A DNA stretch of 64,000 nucleotides from Nitrospirillum amazonense (GTDB lineage: Bacteria > Pseudomonadota > Alphaproteobacteria > Azospirillales > Azospirillaceae): positions 1 to 64,000 of the forward strand of contig NZ_VITN01000026.1 in assembly GCF_007828045.1 (NCBI RefSeq), given 5' to 3'. Numbering within the stretch: position 1 is the stretch's first letter; the number at the start of each line of letters is the position of its first letter. The notes beneath the pieces are model-generated. The model was not told where the DNA came from and searched no databases. It saw only the letters and a program-made list of their open reading frames with translations. This document shows positions 29,181 to 37,329 of the stretch, one piece after another. The position numbers and the translations under genes are program-made.

Positions 29181-30092
29181 TCATTCCGGTATCACGGAGG
29201 TGGAGGGCCGGCCGGCGCTGAGCGTGGCGCCGATGGAGGCCACCATGATGGTGGCGATGGCGAGCCAGTGCAGGGGCGACAGCGCCTCGCCCAGCAGCAT
29301 CATGGCCATCAGGGCGCCCACGGCCGGCTCGGCGCTGGTCAGTGTGCTGAAGGTCTGGGCCGGCAGGCGGCGCATCGCGAACATCTCCAGCGTGTAGGGA
29401 AGGGCGCTGGACAGGGCCCCCACCATGACGGCGCTGCCCAGGATGGCCGGCTGGAACAAGGTGGCCGCCCCCGTCTGCGCGATGCCGATGGGCAGCACCA
29501 GGCTGGCGGCGATCAGCGTGCCGGCCGCTGTGGCCTGGGTGCCGTGGGCGCCGCCCACCTTCCTGCCGGCGACGATGTACAGCGCCCAGAACACGCCAGC
29601 CCCCAAGGCGCAGGCGATGCCGTACGGGTCCAGCTGCGCCGCCGACCGCTCCAGCGGCAGCAGCAGCGCCAGCCCCGCCACCGCCAACCCGATCCACAGG
29701 AAATCGACCCGGCGGCGGGATGACAGCAGCGCCAGACCCAGCGGCCCCGTGAACTCCACCGCGATGGCGATGCCCACCGGTATGGTCTGCAGCGCCTGGT
29801 AGAACAGGAAGTTCATCGCCCCCATGGCGCCGCCATAGACCAGCAGCGGCCGCCAGCTGCGCCGCGTGAGCCGCAGGCGCCAGGGCCGCAGCAGCAGGGT
29901 CAGCATAAGGGCGGCCGTCGTCAGGCGCAGGGCGGTGGTGCCCTGCGGTCCCGTCACCGGGAACAGGGTCTTGGCGATGGACGCGCCCGTGGTGACCGAC
30001 ACCATGGCGGTGAACAGGGCGGCCAAGGGCAGGATCGGGGACAGGCGGGCGGCCCCCGGCAGGGACGGCGGCAGGGTGGTGTCGTGGGACAT
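29181..30092 (-). CDS. EamA/RhtA-type amino-acid exporter
   Basis: About 303 residues with ten hydrophobic helices arranged as two EamA repeats. The sequence GPLGLALLSSRRRVDFLWIGLAVAGLALLLP and TLTSAEPAVGALMAMMLLGE are characteristic of the RhtA/threonine-homoserine exporter branch. It lies divergent from an Lrp/AsnC regulator, a frequent arrangement for amino-acid exporters, so amino-acid efflux is the inferred role. The ATG at 30092 is preferred; a TTG at 30134 would add 14 residues but has no better ribosome-binding site. Confidence 0.88.
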   Translation of the reverse strand: MSHDTTLPPSLPGAARLSPILPLAALFTAMVSVTTGASIAKTLFPVTGPQGTTALRLTTAALMLTLLLRPWRLRLTRRSWRPLLVYGGAMGAMNFLFYQALQTIPVGIAIAVEFTGPLGLALLSSRRRVDFLWIGLAVAGLALLLPLERSAAQLDPYGIACALGAGVFWALYIVAGRKVGGAHGTQATAAGTLIAASLVLPIGIAQTGAATLFQPAILGSAVMVGALSSALPYTLEMFAMRRLPAQTFSTLTSAEPAVGALMAMMLLGEALSPLHWLAIATIMVASIGATLSAGRPSTSVIPE

Positions 30093-30190
30093 GGGGATGG
30101 AATCGAGGAAGGATGTTGACGCTTGAGACCTCAAACGTTGCGCTAGTTTAGCGGTTTGGCCTGTCTAAACGTGTCAATTATTGTCAATTT

Positions 30191-30207
30191 GTGATAATTT
30201 TTATCAC
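30191..30207. promoter_or_regulatory. Palindrome in the EamA-Lrp divergent promoter
   Basis: GTGATAA-TTT-TTATCAC is a perfect 7-bp inverted repeat 19 bases before the regulator ATG, preceded by two direct copies of TGTCAATT. It is a likely binding site for the Lrp-type regulator on its own promoter and possibly that of the exporter; this role is inferred from position. Confidence 0.5.
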
Positions 30208-30226
30208 GAAAGCGGTACGTGAGACG

Positions 30227-30733
30227 ATGATAATATCGCCCGAGTTGGATGCCATCGATGCCAAGCTGCTGGAACAGCTGCAAGCTGACGCCCGCTTGCC
30301 CATGCCGGTGCTGTCGGAACGGGTGGGGCTGTCGGGGCCGGCGTGTTACCGCCGCGTCCGCCGCCTGCGCGAGATCGGCGCCATCGAGCGCGAGGTGGCC
30401 ATTGTCCGGCCGCGCACGCTGGGCTGGCCCTTGACCATGGTGGTGCTGGTGACCTTGGAGCGTGACAGCGGCCGCGCCACCGATGCCGGCGGCGGGCACA
30501 TCATCGACCAGTTCATGCGCAAGATCGCCGCCGTGCCGGAGGTGGTGGAGGCCTGGTACGTCACCGGCGACCATGACTTCGCGCTGCGCGTCGTCGCCCG
30601 CGACATGGAGGGTTATGACGAGCTGACCCGGCGCATCCTGCTGAATGACGAAAACGTCAGGACATTCAAGACCTTGGTCGTCATGCGCCAAGCCAAGGCG
30701 TGGAGCCCGGTGCCGGCCGACCGAGTGATTTGA
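30227..30733 (+). CDS. Lrp/AsnC family transcriptional regulator
   Basis: A 168-residue regulator with an N-terminal winged helix (LDAIDAKLLEQLQADARLPM, SERVGLSGPACYRRVRRLREIGAI) and the C-terminal RAM ligand-binding domain (AVPEVVEAWYVTGDHDFALRVVARDM). Such proteins sense amino acids and commonly control a divergent exporter, here the EamA protein. The ATG at 30227 gives the typical N-terminus; an open frame extends 36 bases upstream through the palindrome. Confidence 0.92.
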   Translation: MIISPELDAIDAKLLEQLQADARLPMPVLSERVGLSGPACYRRVRRLREIGAIEREVAIVRPRTLGWPLTMVVLVTLERDSGRATDAGGGHIIDQFMRKIAAVPEVVEAWYVTGDHDFALRVVARDMEGYDELTRRILLNDENVRTFKTLVVMRQAKAWSPVPADRVI

Positions 30734-30946
30734 ACATTATTTCCATAACGTATATTATCGGTTTTCCTTATGTAGGCGCAAAGTTAAAATGTCAGGCCTG
30801 TGCAAAGTAGAACTGTCAGTCTTCCGGTTGGCTGTGTCCGACGTGGGAGGCTGCGGTGGGCTGGGTGGATTCAATCCCGAAGTGCGACATTCCTTGGTTA
30901 TCAGAGCTTTGCCAGGAGTCTCCCATGGGATTGCACTATGGTCACC

Positions 30947-31444
30947 TCACCCTTCCCTTGCGATGTCCATATCTTGAAACACCCGGTGCAGGCGGCGGAC
31001 CGCGATGCGGGCGCCGGTGATGGTGATGTCGTGCCCCTCGATGCGCACCTCCACGGCGCTTTCCCGCCACTCCAGCCAAGCCAGGTACCCGGGCACCGCC
31101 AAACGGTAGAGGGTGCGGCCGATGCTGTGTTCCGCCGGGTGGTACTGGATGCCGGCCAAGATGCCCTTGGCCTTGGCGGCGGCGACGGCGGGATAGGCCG
31201 TGGTCAGCCGCCACTGGAACGGTAGAACCTCAAAAGGCGCGCGCAGGGATCCGGCGAGGCCGCCGATCAAGGTGCCCACGATGACGTCGGCGTGCAGGGT
31301 CCCGTAGCCGAACAGCCGCAGCAGGCCATTGAAGACCAACAGGCCGGCGGTTACAGCCCCCAGGGTGCCGGCGCTGTGGCTCACCAGCTGACGGAGGGAC
31401 TGGAAGATCAGGACCTGGCGCCAGCGGGGCAGAAGGCACTGCAT
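30947..31444 (-). CDS. Small membrane protein, longer member of a paralogous pair
   Basis: A 165-residue protein of unrecognised family with one or two hydrophobic segments at about residues 25-65 (TLGAVTAGLLVFNGLLRLFG, DVIVGTLIGGLAG). A soluble region and a basic C-terminus (ARIAVRRLHRVFQDM) follow. Its first 60 residues and last 15 closely match the smaller protein encoded at 32379-32612, on the other side of the FixJ-type gene, which lacks the middle. The 213 bases upstream of its stop, up to 30734, hold no other gene I can support. Confidence 0.6.
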   Translation of the reverse strand: MQCLLPRWRQVLIFQSLRQLVSHSAGTLGAVTAGLLVFNGLLRLFGYGTLHADVIVGTLIGGLAGSLRAPFEVLPFQWRLTTAYPAVAAAKAKGILAGIQYHPAEHSIGRTLYRLAVPGYLAWLEWRESAVEVRIEGHDITITGARIAVRRLHRVFQDMDIAREG

Positions 31445-31702
31445 GTCGACCTGCTGTTGCTATCAGCCGATTGCTCGCGTCATTAATAGCCGAACTGAAT
31501 GGTTTTTACTGCTATGGCGTTTAGAAATACCTCTCGGCGCGCGTGTCGCCTGGCAACTGAAGAAGGCTAAAAAGGCAATCCCATACCTTGATATGATGGC
31601 CCTGGGCGCGGCGCAGGCCCATGGATGATGGGTACGGAAATGGCTGTACCCTCGGGTGATTGGGCTGCGGGGGGATGGAGCCAAGCGACAGGGGACAGGC
31701 AA

Positions 31703-32356
31703 ATGACAGGTTCGGTTGGGATGTCGGAAAGCCTGGTCTGCGTCATCGACGATGATGCGGAGGTGCGAGGCTCGCTGGAAAGCTTCCTGAGGTCCTGCGG
31801 CTATGCCGTGCGCACGTTCGCCAGCCCGGACGCCTTCCTGGCCTGCGATGCTGCCGACGCCGCCGCCTGCCTGGTGCTGGATGTCCAGCTGGGTGACGCC
31901 AATGGCCTGGATTTCCAGGAGCAGCTGTTGGGCACCGACAATCACCTGCCGGTTATCCTGATCAGCGGCCACGGCGACATTCCCATGACGGTGCGGGCCA
32001 TGAAGGCTGGCGCCGTCACCTTCCTGCCCAAGCCCTTTGAGGAAGACGACATGCTGCGGGCCATAGCCGAGGCGGTGGCCCGCGATCGCGAGCGACGGGC
32101 CAAGCGGAACGAAAGCGCCCTGCTGCGTGCCCGCTACGACGGCCTGACGGGGCGCGAGCGCGACGTGATGGGCCTGGTCACCGCCGGCCTGATGAACAAG
32201 CAGATCGCCGGCCGGCTGGCACTGAGCGAGATTACGGTGAAAATCCATCGCGGCAACCTGATGCGCAAGATGGAGGCGGAGTCGCTGGCCGACCTCGTGC
32301 GCATGGCAGAGGCGTTGGGCGTGCGCGAGGCCGTGTCCCGCTACAACCACGGCTGA
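31703..32356 (+). CDS. FixJ-family two-component response regulator
   Basis: A 217-residue regulator: receiver (VCVIDDDAEVRGSL, phosphoacceptor Asp60 in LVLDVQLGDANG, ISGHGDIPMTVRAMKAGA, Lys in LPKPF) and a C-terminal LuxR-type helix-turn-helix (LTGRERDVMGLVTAGLMNKQIA, LSEITVKIHRGNLMRKM). The receiver wording is that of FixJ/TodT-type proteins. No cognate kinase gene is adjacent. The ATG at 31703 has AGGGGACAGG upstream; a second ATG at 31721 is possible. It lies between two paralogous membrane-protein genes on the opposite strand. Confidence 0.92.
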   Translation: MTGSVGMSESLVCVIDDDAEVRGSLESFLRSCGYAVRTFASPDAFLACDAADAAACLVLDVQLGDANGLDFQEQLLGTDNHLPVILISGHGDIPMTVRAMKAGAVTFLPKPFEEDDMLRAIAEAVARDRERRAKRNESALLRARYDGLTGRERDVMGLVTAGLMNKQIAGRLALSEITVKIHRGNLMRKMEAESLADLVRMAEALGVREAVSRYNHG

Positions 32357-32378
32357 CACGCCAAGCACGGCTGAAACG

Positions 32379-32612
32379 TCAGGCGTTATTCAAGGCGCGA
32401 TGCAGGTGGCGTACGGCGATACGGGCGGCGAAGGCCAGCGTCCCCGCCAGGATGTCCGGCGGGATGGCGCCGTGGCCCATCAGCCGCGGCAGCCCGATGA
32501 ACAGGAAAAAGCCGGCTGCGATGGCCGCCAGGGTGCCGGCCCCATGGGAGGCCAGCTGGCGGGGGGACTGGAACAGCAGGATCTGGCGCCAGGCGGGCAG
32601 CACGCTATGCAT
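32379..32612 (-). CDS. Small membrane protein, shorter member of a paralogous pair
   Basis: A 77-residue protein. Its N-terminal 58 residues (SVLPAWRQILLFQSPRQLAS, then a hydrophobic segment) align without gaps to the 165-residue protein encoded at 30947-31444. Its last residues (ARIAVRHLHRALNNA) align to that protein's C-terminus, so it looks like the same family with the middle 85 or so residues missing. The ATG at 32612 was chosen from the alignment. Its stop is 22 bases from the convergent FixJ-type gene. Function unknown. Confidence 0.55.
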   Translation of the reverse strand: MHSVLPAWRQILLFQSPRQLASHGAGTLAAIAAGFFLFIGLPRLMGHGAIPPDILAGTLAFAARIAVRHLHRALNNA

Positions 32613-32716
32613 GATCACGCATCCCCAAAGGCCGCCGACGGTGGGGGGGGCGACAGGGCCCCTGGAGGTCGGCGGCAAGTTCGTGGGAGGGCAAAGAGGA
32701 CGGATGGGCCACAGCT

Positions 32717-33973
32717 TCAGGCCGGAAGGATGTCCCAGCGGGCCTTGTTGAACTGCCGGATCAGGTTGGGATCCATGTTGGTGTGCTGGGCCACCAGTTC
32801 CGGCGGCGTGCAGGCCAGCCACTGGGCCAGCGATACCTCCTGGAAGCGGTCGGCCTTGAAGATTTCCAGGAACACCAGGTCTTCGGTGCCGGTGTTCTGG
32901 ACGTAATGGCCGAAGCTTTTCTTGACGTAGCCCAGGTCGCCGGGGCGGAAGTCGGCCGTCTGGGCGCGCGGGCCGGTGTTGAACACGGTCATGCGGCCCT
33001 GCCCTTTCAGGTAGTACTGCCACTCGTCGGCATTGGGGTGCCAGTGCAGTTCCCGCAAGCCGCCGGGCTTGATGGTGACCAGGGCGGCGGCGATGGTCTT
33101 GCTGACGGGGAAGTTGCGGGTGTCCACCACCTTGACCGAGCCGCCCTTGGTGATGCGGGTGGGCTTCATCGTGCCCATGGAGAAGGTGAACTCGAATTCC
33201 GGCTCACCATCTGGTGAGCGCACGGCCTTCTGCACCTCCTCCAGCGGCGGGATGGGGTCCTTGGCCTGGTAGATCCACAGGTCGTCGACCGGGATGTTCT
33301 TGAAGGCGCTTTGCGGCAGGCCGAAATTCTCGGCCAGCACCTCGGGCGGGGTGTGGGCCATCCACTCGGTCAGCAGCAGGGTATTGAATTCCGACGCGCG
33401 GCCGTTGTCGAACACCAGGGTGAACTCCGCCCCGCTGGTGCCGATGCCCTGAAGGGAATGCGGCAGGCCCGGCGGGAAATACCAGAGATCGCCCTCCTTC
33501 ACGTCGCGCACGGCGGGCCGGCCGTCGGCGTCGATGACGGTGATGCGGCACGTGCCGTCGGTCATCACCGCCCATTCCGCCTGCTGGTGCCAATGCAGCT
33601 CGCGCACGCCCCCCGGCCCCAGGCGCATGTTCACGCCGGACACCGCCTCGGAAATAGCGAAGTCGGCCTGGGTCACCTCGCGTGCCCAGCCACCGTCCTG
33701 GATGCGCTTGTGGGCGTTGTTGAACGACGCCCAGAACAGGTCCATGCCGGCCACGTCGGTGGCGGGCGGATCCTGGAAGGATGGAAACTGGTTGGCCAGC
33801 GCCGGGTTCTGCGGCCCCGGCTCCTGCCCCGCGATGGGGTTGGACAGGTTGACGCGGCCCTGGGCCGGGCGGTCCGGGTTGCCGAAGGTGGCGGCGCCGG
33901 CGGTGTTGGCGGCGGCTGCCGCGGCGGCCACGGCGCCGGCCGCGATGATGTTGCGCCTGGTGAAGTCGGTCAT
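32717..33973 (-). CDS. oxdD: Bicupin oxalate decarboxylase, Tat-exported
   Basis: A 418-residue protein. The N-terminus has a twin-arginine signal (FTRRNIIAAGA) and an Ala-rich core. Two cupin domains follow, each with the manganese motif (ELHWHQQAEW near residue 145 and ELHWHPNADEW near residue 320) and a later His (LPHS, FGHY). The lid segment reads SEFNT, aligning to SENST of Bacillus OxdC and keeping the Glu needed for decarboxylation of oxalate to formate and CO2. The start at 33973 places RR at the right distance; 33991 is an alternative. It is divergent from a LysR regulator. The gene symbol is by family resemblance. Confidence 0.9.
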   Translation of the reverse strand: MTDFTRRNIIAAGAVAAAAAAANTAGAATFGNPDRPAQGRVNLSNPIAGQEPGPQNPALANQFPSFQDPPATDVAGMDLFWASFNNAHKRIQDGGWAREVTQADFAISEAVSGVNMRLGPGGVRELHWHQQAEWAVMTDGTCRITVIDADGRPAVRDVKEGDLWYFPPGLPHSLQGIGTSGAEFTLVFDNGRASEFNTLLLTEWMAHTPPEVLAENFGLPQSAFKNIPVDDLWIYQAKDPIPPLEEVQKAVRSPDGEPEFEFTFSMGTMKPTRITKGGSVKVVDTRNFPVSKTIAAALVTIKPGGLRELHWHPNADEWQYYLKGQGRMTVFNTGPRAQTADFRPGDLGYVKKSFGHYVQNTGTEDLVFLEIFKADRFQEVSLAQWLACTPPELVAQHTNMDPNLIRQFNKARWDILPA

Positions 33974-34157
33974 GACGGGTACCTCGGGCAAGGCACGGCT
34001 GGCCCCTCACCCCGGCACATACCTGAGGATGATTTCCAAAGCGGGTCGGGGCTGCTGTGATCTTCTGGGACGATTTGTCGCCGGGTGGCCTGCCATTAAT
34101 TCCAATGACTTGGTCCCGACACACCCAATATGGCTAAGACACCGGACGATGTGCAGA

Positions 34158-34170
34158 AATAACAGTTATT
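34158..34170. promoter_or_regulatory. Palindromic site in the oxalate decarboxylase-LysR intergenic region
   Basis: AATAAC-A-GTTATT, a perfect 6-bp inverted repeat 16 bases before the LysR GTG start, within the 213-bp divergent promoter. It fits an autoregulatory LysR box, though no binding data can be inferred. Confidence 0.4.
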
Positions 34171-34186
34171 ATTGGACGGAATAACG

Positions 34187-35050
34187 GTGTTCGATCTCAA
34201 TCAACTGCGGACCTTCCTGGCCGTGGCCGACGCGCGGCATTTCACGGCGGCGGGCACGGCGTTGGGCATCAGCCAGTCCACCGTCAGCCAGCACATCCGC
34301 CGGCTGGAGGCCGCCTGCGGCCGGCAACTGTTCGAGCGCGACACCCACACCGTGGTGCTGACGGCCGATGGCACCGTGTTGGCGGAGCTGGCGCGCGACA
34401 TCGTGGGCCTCAGCCGGCAGGCGGCCGATTACTTCGCCGACAGCGCGCCACGTGGCCGGGTGCGCCTGGGGGTTTCAGACGACCTGACCCTCACGCGCCT
34501 AGCCGACCTGCTGCGCGATGTGGGCCGCGCCAATCCGAATTTGAGCGTGGAACTGACGGTGGGCCTGACCAGCCTGCTGTACCAGAAGCTGGACGCCGGC
34601 CGGCTGGACCTGGTGTTCGCCAAGCGCCAGCCGGGCGACGATCGCGGCATCCTCATCCACCGAGAGCGCCTGGCCTGGCTGGCCCACCGGGATCTGGCGC
34701 TGGGCGCGGAGGAGGCCGTGCCTTTGGTGCTCTACCCCACCTCCTCCATCACCAGCACCTTGGCCATGGAGGCGCTGAACGGCGCCCGGCGGCCTTGGTT
34801 CGTCGCGTGCTCCAGCGAGACGCTGGCCGGCTTGCGCGCGGGCGCCCAGGCCGGCCTGGGCGTGATGGCGCAGTCGCCCCTGCTGATGCGCGCGCCGGGG
34901 TCCGACCTGGTGGAGGTCGATGGCCGCGCCGCCCTGCCCCCGCTGGGGGAGGTGGAGTTCGTCGTGCTGGGCCGTAGCCGCCGCCTGCAGGGCGCCTCGG
35001 CGGCCCTGGCCGACCTGATCGTCCAGAAGGGCCCGGGGCTGTGGGACTGA
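34187..35050 (+). CDS. LysR-family transcriptional regulator
   Basis: A 287-residue regulator with an N-terminal helix-turn-helix (LNQLRTFLAVADARHFTAAGTALGISQSTVSQHI) and a periplasmic-binding-like effector domain (RGRVRLGVSDDLTLTRLADLLR, DLVFAKRQPGD). The start is GTG at 34187 with GGACGGA about eight bases upstream, giving the classic FDLNQLRTFL opening. It is divergent from the oxalate decarboxylase and so is the obvious candidate for its control, perhaps with oxalate or a related acid as ligand (inference). Confidence 0.92.
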   Translation: MFDLNQLRTFLAVADARHFTAAGTALGISQSTVSQHIRRLEAACGRQLFERDTHTVVLTADGTVLAELARDIVGLSRQAADYFADSAPRGRVRLGVSDDLTLTRLADLLRDVGRANPNLSVELTVGLTSLLYQKLDAGRLDLVFAKRQPGDDRGILIHRERLAWLAHRDLALGAEEAVPLVLYPTSSITSTLAMEALNGARRPWFVACSSETLAGLRAGAQAGLGVMAQSPLLMRAPGSDLVEVDGRAALPPLGEVEFVVLGRSRRLQGASAALADLIVQKGPGLWD

Positions 35051-35719
35051 TCAGCCGCGCACGGTGAGCCGCAGGCGGTCCTCGGCCTGCAGCACCGCTT
35101 TCAGCCGTTCGTAATTCGGCACCTTGGGATGGGCGGTGTCCAAGGGCTGGTGGTGCGTGGCGGTGATGACGGCCACGGCGGCGCCGGCCGCCTCCCCCGC
35201 CGCGATGCCGGCGGGCGCATCCTCCCACACCAGGCAATCCCGCGGCGCCACCTCCAGCTGGCGGGCGGCCAGCAGGAAGGGGTCGGGCGCCGGCTTGCCC
35301 CGGCTGACATCTTCGGCGGTGACTATGACCGGCGGCGGGGTCAGGCCGGCCGCCCTGAGGCGCACCTGGGCCAGGGCGCGGGGGGCCGATGTCACCACCG
35401 CCCAGCGCGCGGGCGGCAGGTTCGCCACGACGGCAGCTGCGCCGGGGATGGCCACTGTGCCCGCCACGTCATCGATCTCATCCCGCGTCAGTTGGGCCAC
35501 CTCCGCCTCAACGTCCGTGCCGGGCGGCGCCCAGCGGCGGATGGTCTCCACCGCGCGAACGCCGTGCATGGTTGCCAGTATGGGCGCCGGGTCCAGGCCG
35601 TGGCGCGTGGCCCAGCGGGACCATGCCCGGTTGGCGGCGGCGATGCTGTCGATCAGGGTGCCGTCCATGTCGAACAGGAAGGCGGCGAAGGTGCGGTCGG
35701 CGTGGGGAATGGCGGGCAT
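35051..35719 (-). CDS. HAD-superfamily phosphatase (sugar-phosphatase type)
   Basis: A 222-residue HAD hydrolase of the beta-phosphoglucomutase/GS1-like subfamily. Motif I is FDMDGTLIDS with nucleophile Asp, motif II is VVTSAP, motif III is the Lys in RGKPAPDPF, and motif IV is VWEDAPAGI. The four-helix cap lies between motifs I and II, as in enzymes acting on small phosphorylated sugars. The ATG at 35719 gives the expected N-terminus; the open frame further upstream is non-coding. Cytosolic. Confidence 0.88.
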   Translation of the reverse strand: MPAIPHADRTFAAFLFDMDGTLIDSIAAANRAWSRWATRHGLDPAPILATMHGVRAVETIRRWAPPGTDVEAEVAQLTRDEIDDVAGTVAIPGAAAVVANLPPARWAVVTSAPRALAQVRLRAAGLTPPPVIVTAEDVSRGKPAPDPFLLAARQLEVAPRDCLVWEDAPAGIAAGEAAGAAVAVITATHHQPLDTAHPKVPNYERLKAVLQAEDRLRLTVRG

Positions 35720-35823
35720 GGGTCCAGCGGCGTGGTCGGGGTGCCGCCATCCTGCGATGGGGACGGCAACCCTGTCGATGCACGGGAACGCAAGGCACCG
35801 CCGATGTCGGCGGGCTTGTTTTC

Positions 35824-36825
35824 TCACACCGGCAGTGGGTTGCCCGGGGACACCCGTTCCCGGCCATGCGGCTTGCCATAGTCCAATGCCGGGCCCACGG
35901 GCACGATGCCGGTGGGATTGATGGAGCGGTGGCTTTCGTAATAGTGGCCCTTGATGTGCGCCAGGTTCACCGTCCCGGCCACGCCCGGCAGCTGGTACAG
36001 GTCGCGCAGGTAGGCGGAAAGGTTGGCGTAGTCGGAGATGCGGCGGATGTTGCACTTGAAGTGGCCGACATAGACGGGGTCGAAGCGCACCAGGGTGGTG
36101 AACAGGCGGATATCCGCCTCCGTCACGTGGTCGCCGGTCAGGAAGCGGCGGCTGGCCAGGCGGTCGTCCAGCCAGTCCAGGGTTTCGAACAGGGGGCCGA
36201 CGGCCTCCTCATAGGCGGCCTGGGTGGTGGCGAAGCCCGCCTTGTAGACGCCGTTGTTGACGGTGTCGTAGATGCGGGCGTTCAGCGCGTCGATCTCCGG
36301 CCGCAGCGCCTGGGGATAATAATCGCCCGGCTTGGCGCCCACACCGTCGAACGCGCCGTTGAACATGCGGATGATCTCGGAAGACTCGTTGTTCACGATG
36401 GTCCGCCGCTGCCTGTCCCACAGCACCGGCACCGTGACCCGGCCGCTGTAGCGCGGATCGGCCGCCTGGTAGACCTGGTACAGCACGCGGGCGTTGTTCA
36501 CCGTGTCGGGCACGGTGCCGGGGCCCTCGGTGAAGGTCCACCCTTCCTCCAGCATGCGCCAATGCACGACGGAGACGCTGATGGCGTCTTCCAGCCCCTT
36601 CAGCGTCCGCATGATCAGGGTGCGGTGGGCCCAGGGACAGGCGAGGCTGACGTACAGGTGGTAACGGCCGGCTTCCGCCTTGAAGCCCCCTTCCCCGCTG
36701 GGCCCGGCGGATCCGTCGGCCGTGACCCAGTGGCGGAAGGCGCTGTCCTTGCGCACGAAGCGGCCGCCCGTCGACTTGGTCTCATACCAGACGTCGCGCC
36801 ATTCACCCTCAACCAGCAAACCCAT
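35824..36825 (-). CDS. Glutathionyl-hydroquinone reductase (Xi-class GST)
   Basis: A 333-residue protein. It shows the Xi-class catalytic motif LACPWAHR (Cys near residue 62), the preceding YHLYVS strand, NNESSEIIRMFN for glutathione binding, and the C-terminal helical domain ending in KGHYYESHRSINPTGIVP, a signature of YqjG/PcpF-like reductases. These use glutathione to reduce glutathionyl-hydroquinones in the cytosol. The ATG at 36825 is preceded by GGGAGAG. It lies alone. Confidence 0.93.
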   Translation of the reverse strand: MGLLVEGEWRDVWYETKSTGGRFVRKDSAFRHWVTADGSAGPSGEGGFKAEAGRYHLYVSLACPWAHRTLIMRTLKGLEDAISVSVVHWRMLEEGWTFTEGPGTVPDTVNNARVLYQVYQAADPRYSGRVTVPVLWDRQRRTIVNNESSEIIRMFNGAFDGVGAKPGDYYPQALRPEIDALNARIYDTVNNGVYKAGFATTQAAYEEAVGPLFETLDWLDDRLASRRFLTGDHVTEADIRLFTTLVRFDPVYVGHFKCNIRRISDYANLSAYLRDLYQLPGVAGTVNLAHIKGHYYESHRSINPTGIVPVGPALDYGKPHGRERVSPGNPLPV

Positions 36826-37037
36826 GGGTTCTCTCCCGTAAACCGGGCCGGCGTTTGGGCGCCGGCCGTCGGATGATAGATAGCGCCGACGCGAACCGGG
36901 CGGCAGGCCCATAATTGTGCGGCTATCATTCAGGAAACCGGAACGGTGCCGGGTGGTTCCGGAACGCCGCCGCCTGCGCGATCTCATCAACGCGCACGGG
37001 AAGGTGGTTGAGAAATTCCGCCTTGATTTCCTACAGA

Positions 37038-37205
37038 CGCTGCTGGATCGAGGCTTGAATGAGGATTACCTCGCGGGCGGCCAGCACCTGTGGAACAGCG
37101 GCATGTTCCTGTTCCGCGCCGACCGTCTGGTGGAGGAACTGGGCCGGTTCGAACCCAAGCTGATTGAGGCGGTGCGCGAGGCGCTGGCCTCCAAGCTGGA
37201 GTTCT
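37038..37205 (+). pseudogene. Fragment of a mannose-1-phosphate guanylyltransferase gene (manC/algA type)
   Basis: Within the 504-base stretch 36826-37329, about 50 codons read EDYLAGGQHLWNSGMFLF and RADRLVEELGRFEPKLIEAV. This closely matches the YLASG..WNSGMFLFRA region of ManC/AlgA GDP-mannose pyrophosphorylases. The catalytic N-terminus (GGxGxRLWPxS) and the isomerase domain are absent on either side, so it is a gene scrap rather than a functional enzyme. I recognise nothing in the rest of the stretch. Confidence 0.7.
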
Positions 37206-37329
37206 CGGTGGTGCGCCAGGTGGCTAGCCACATCTCGCGGCGGGTTGGCTACGCGTTCTCGCCCTATCATGTGAACTTGGGCGAGGGGGCACACCTGACT
37301 GGGCTCGGTCTGGGGCAGCTTCTGATCCC

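Noticed and set aside
37224-37329. Continuation of the frame after the manC scrap
   Set aside because: The residues match nothing I recognise and lead into sequence antisense to the phospholipase C-like gene.
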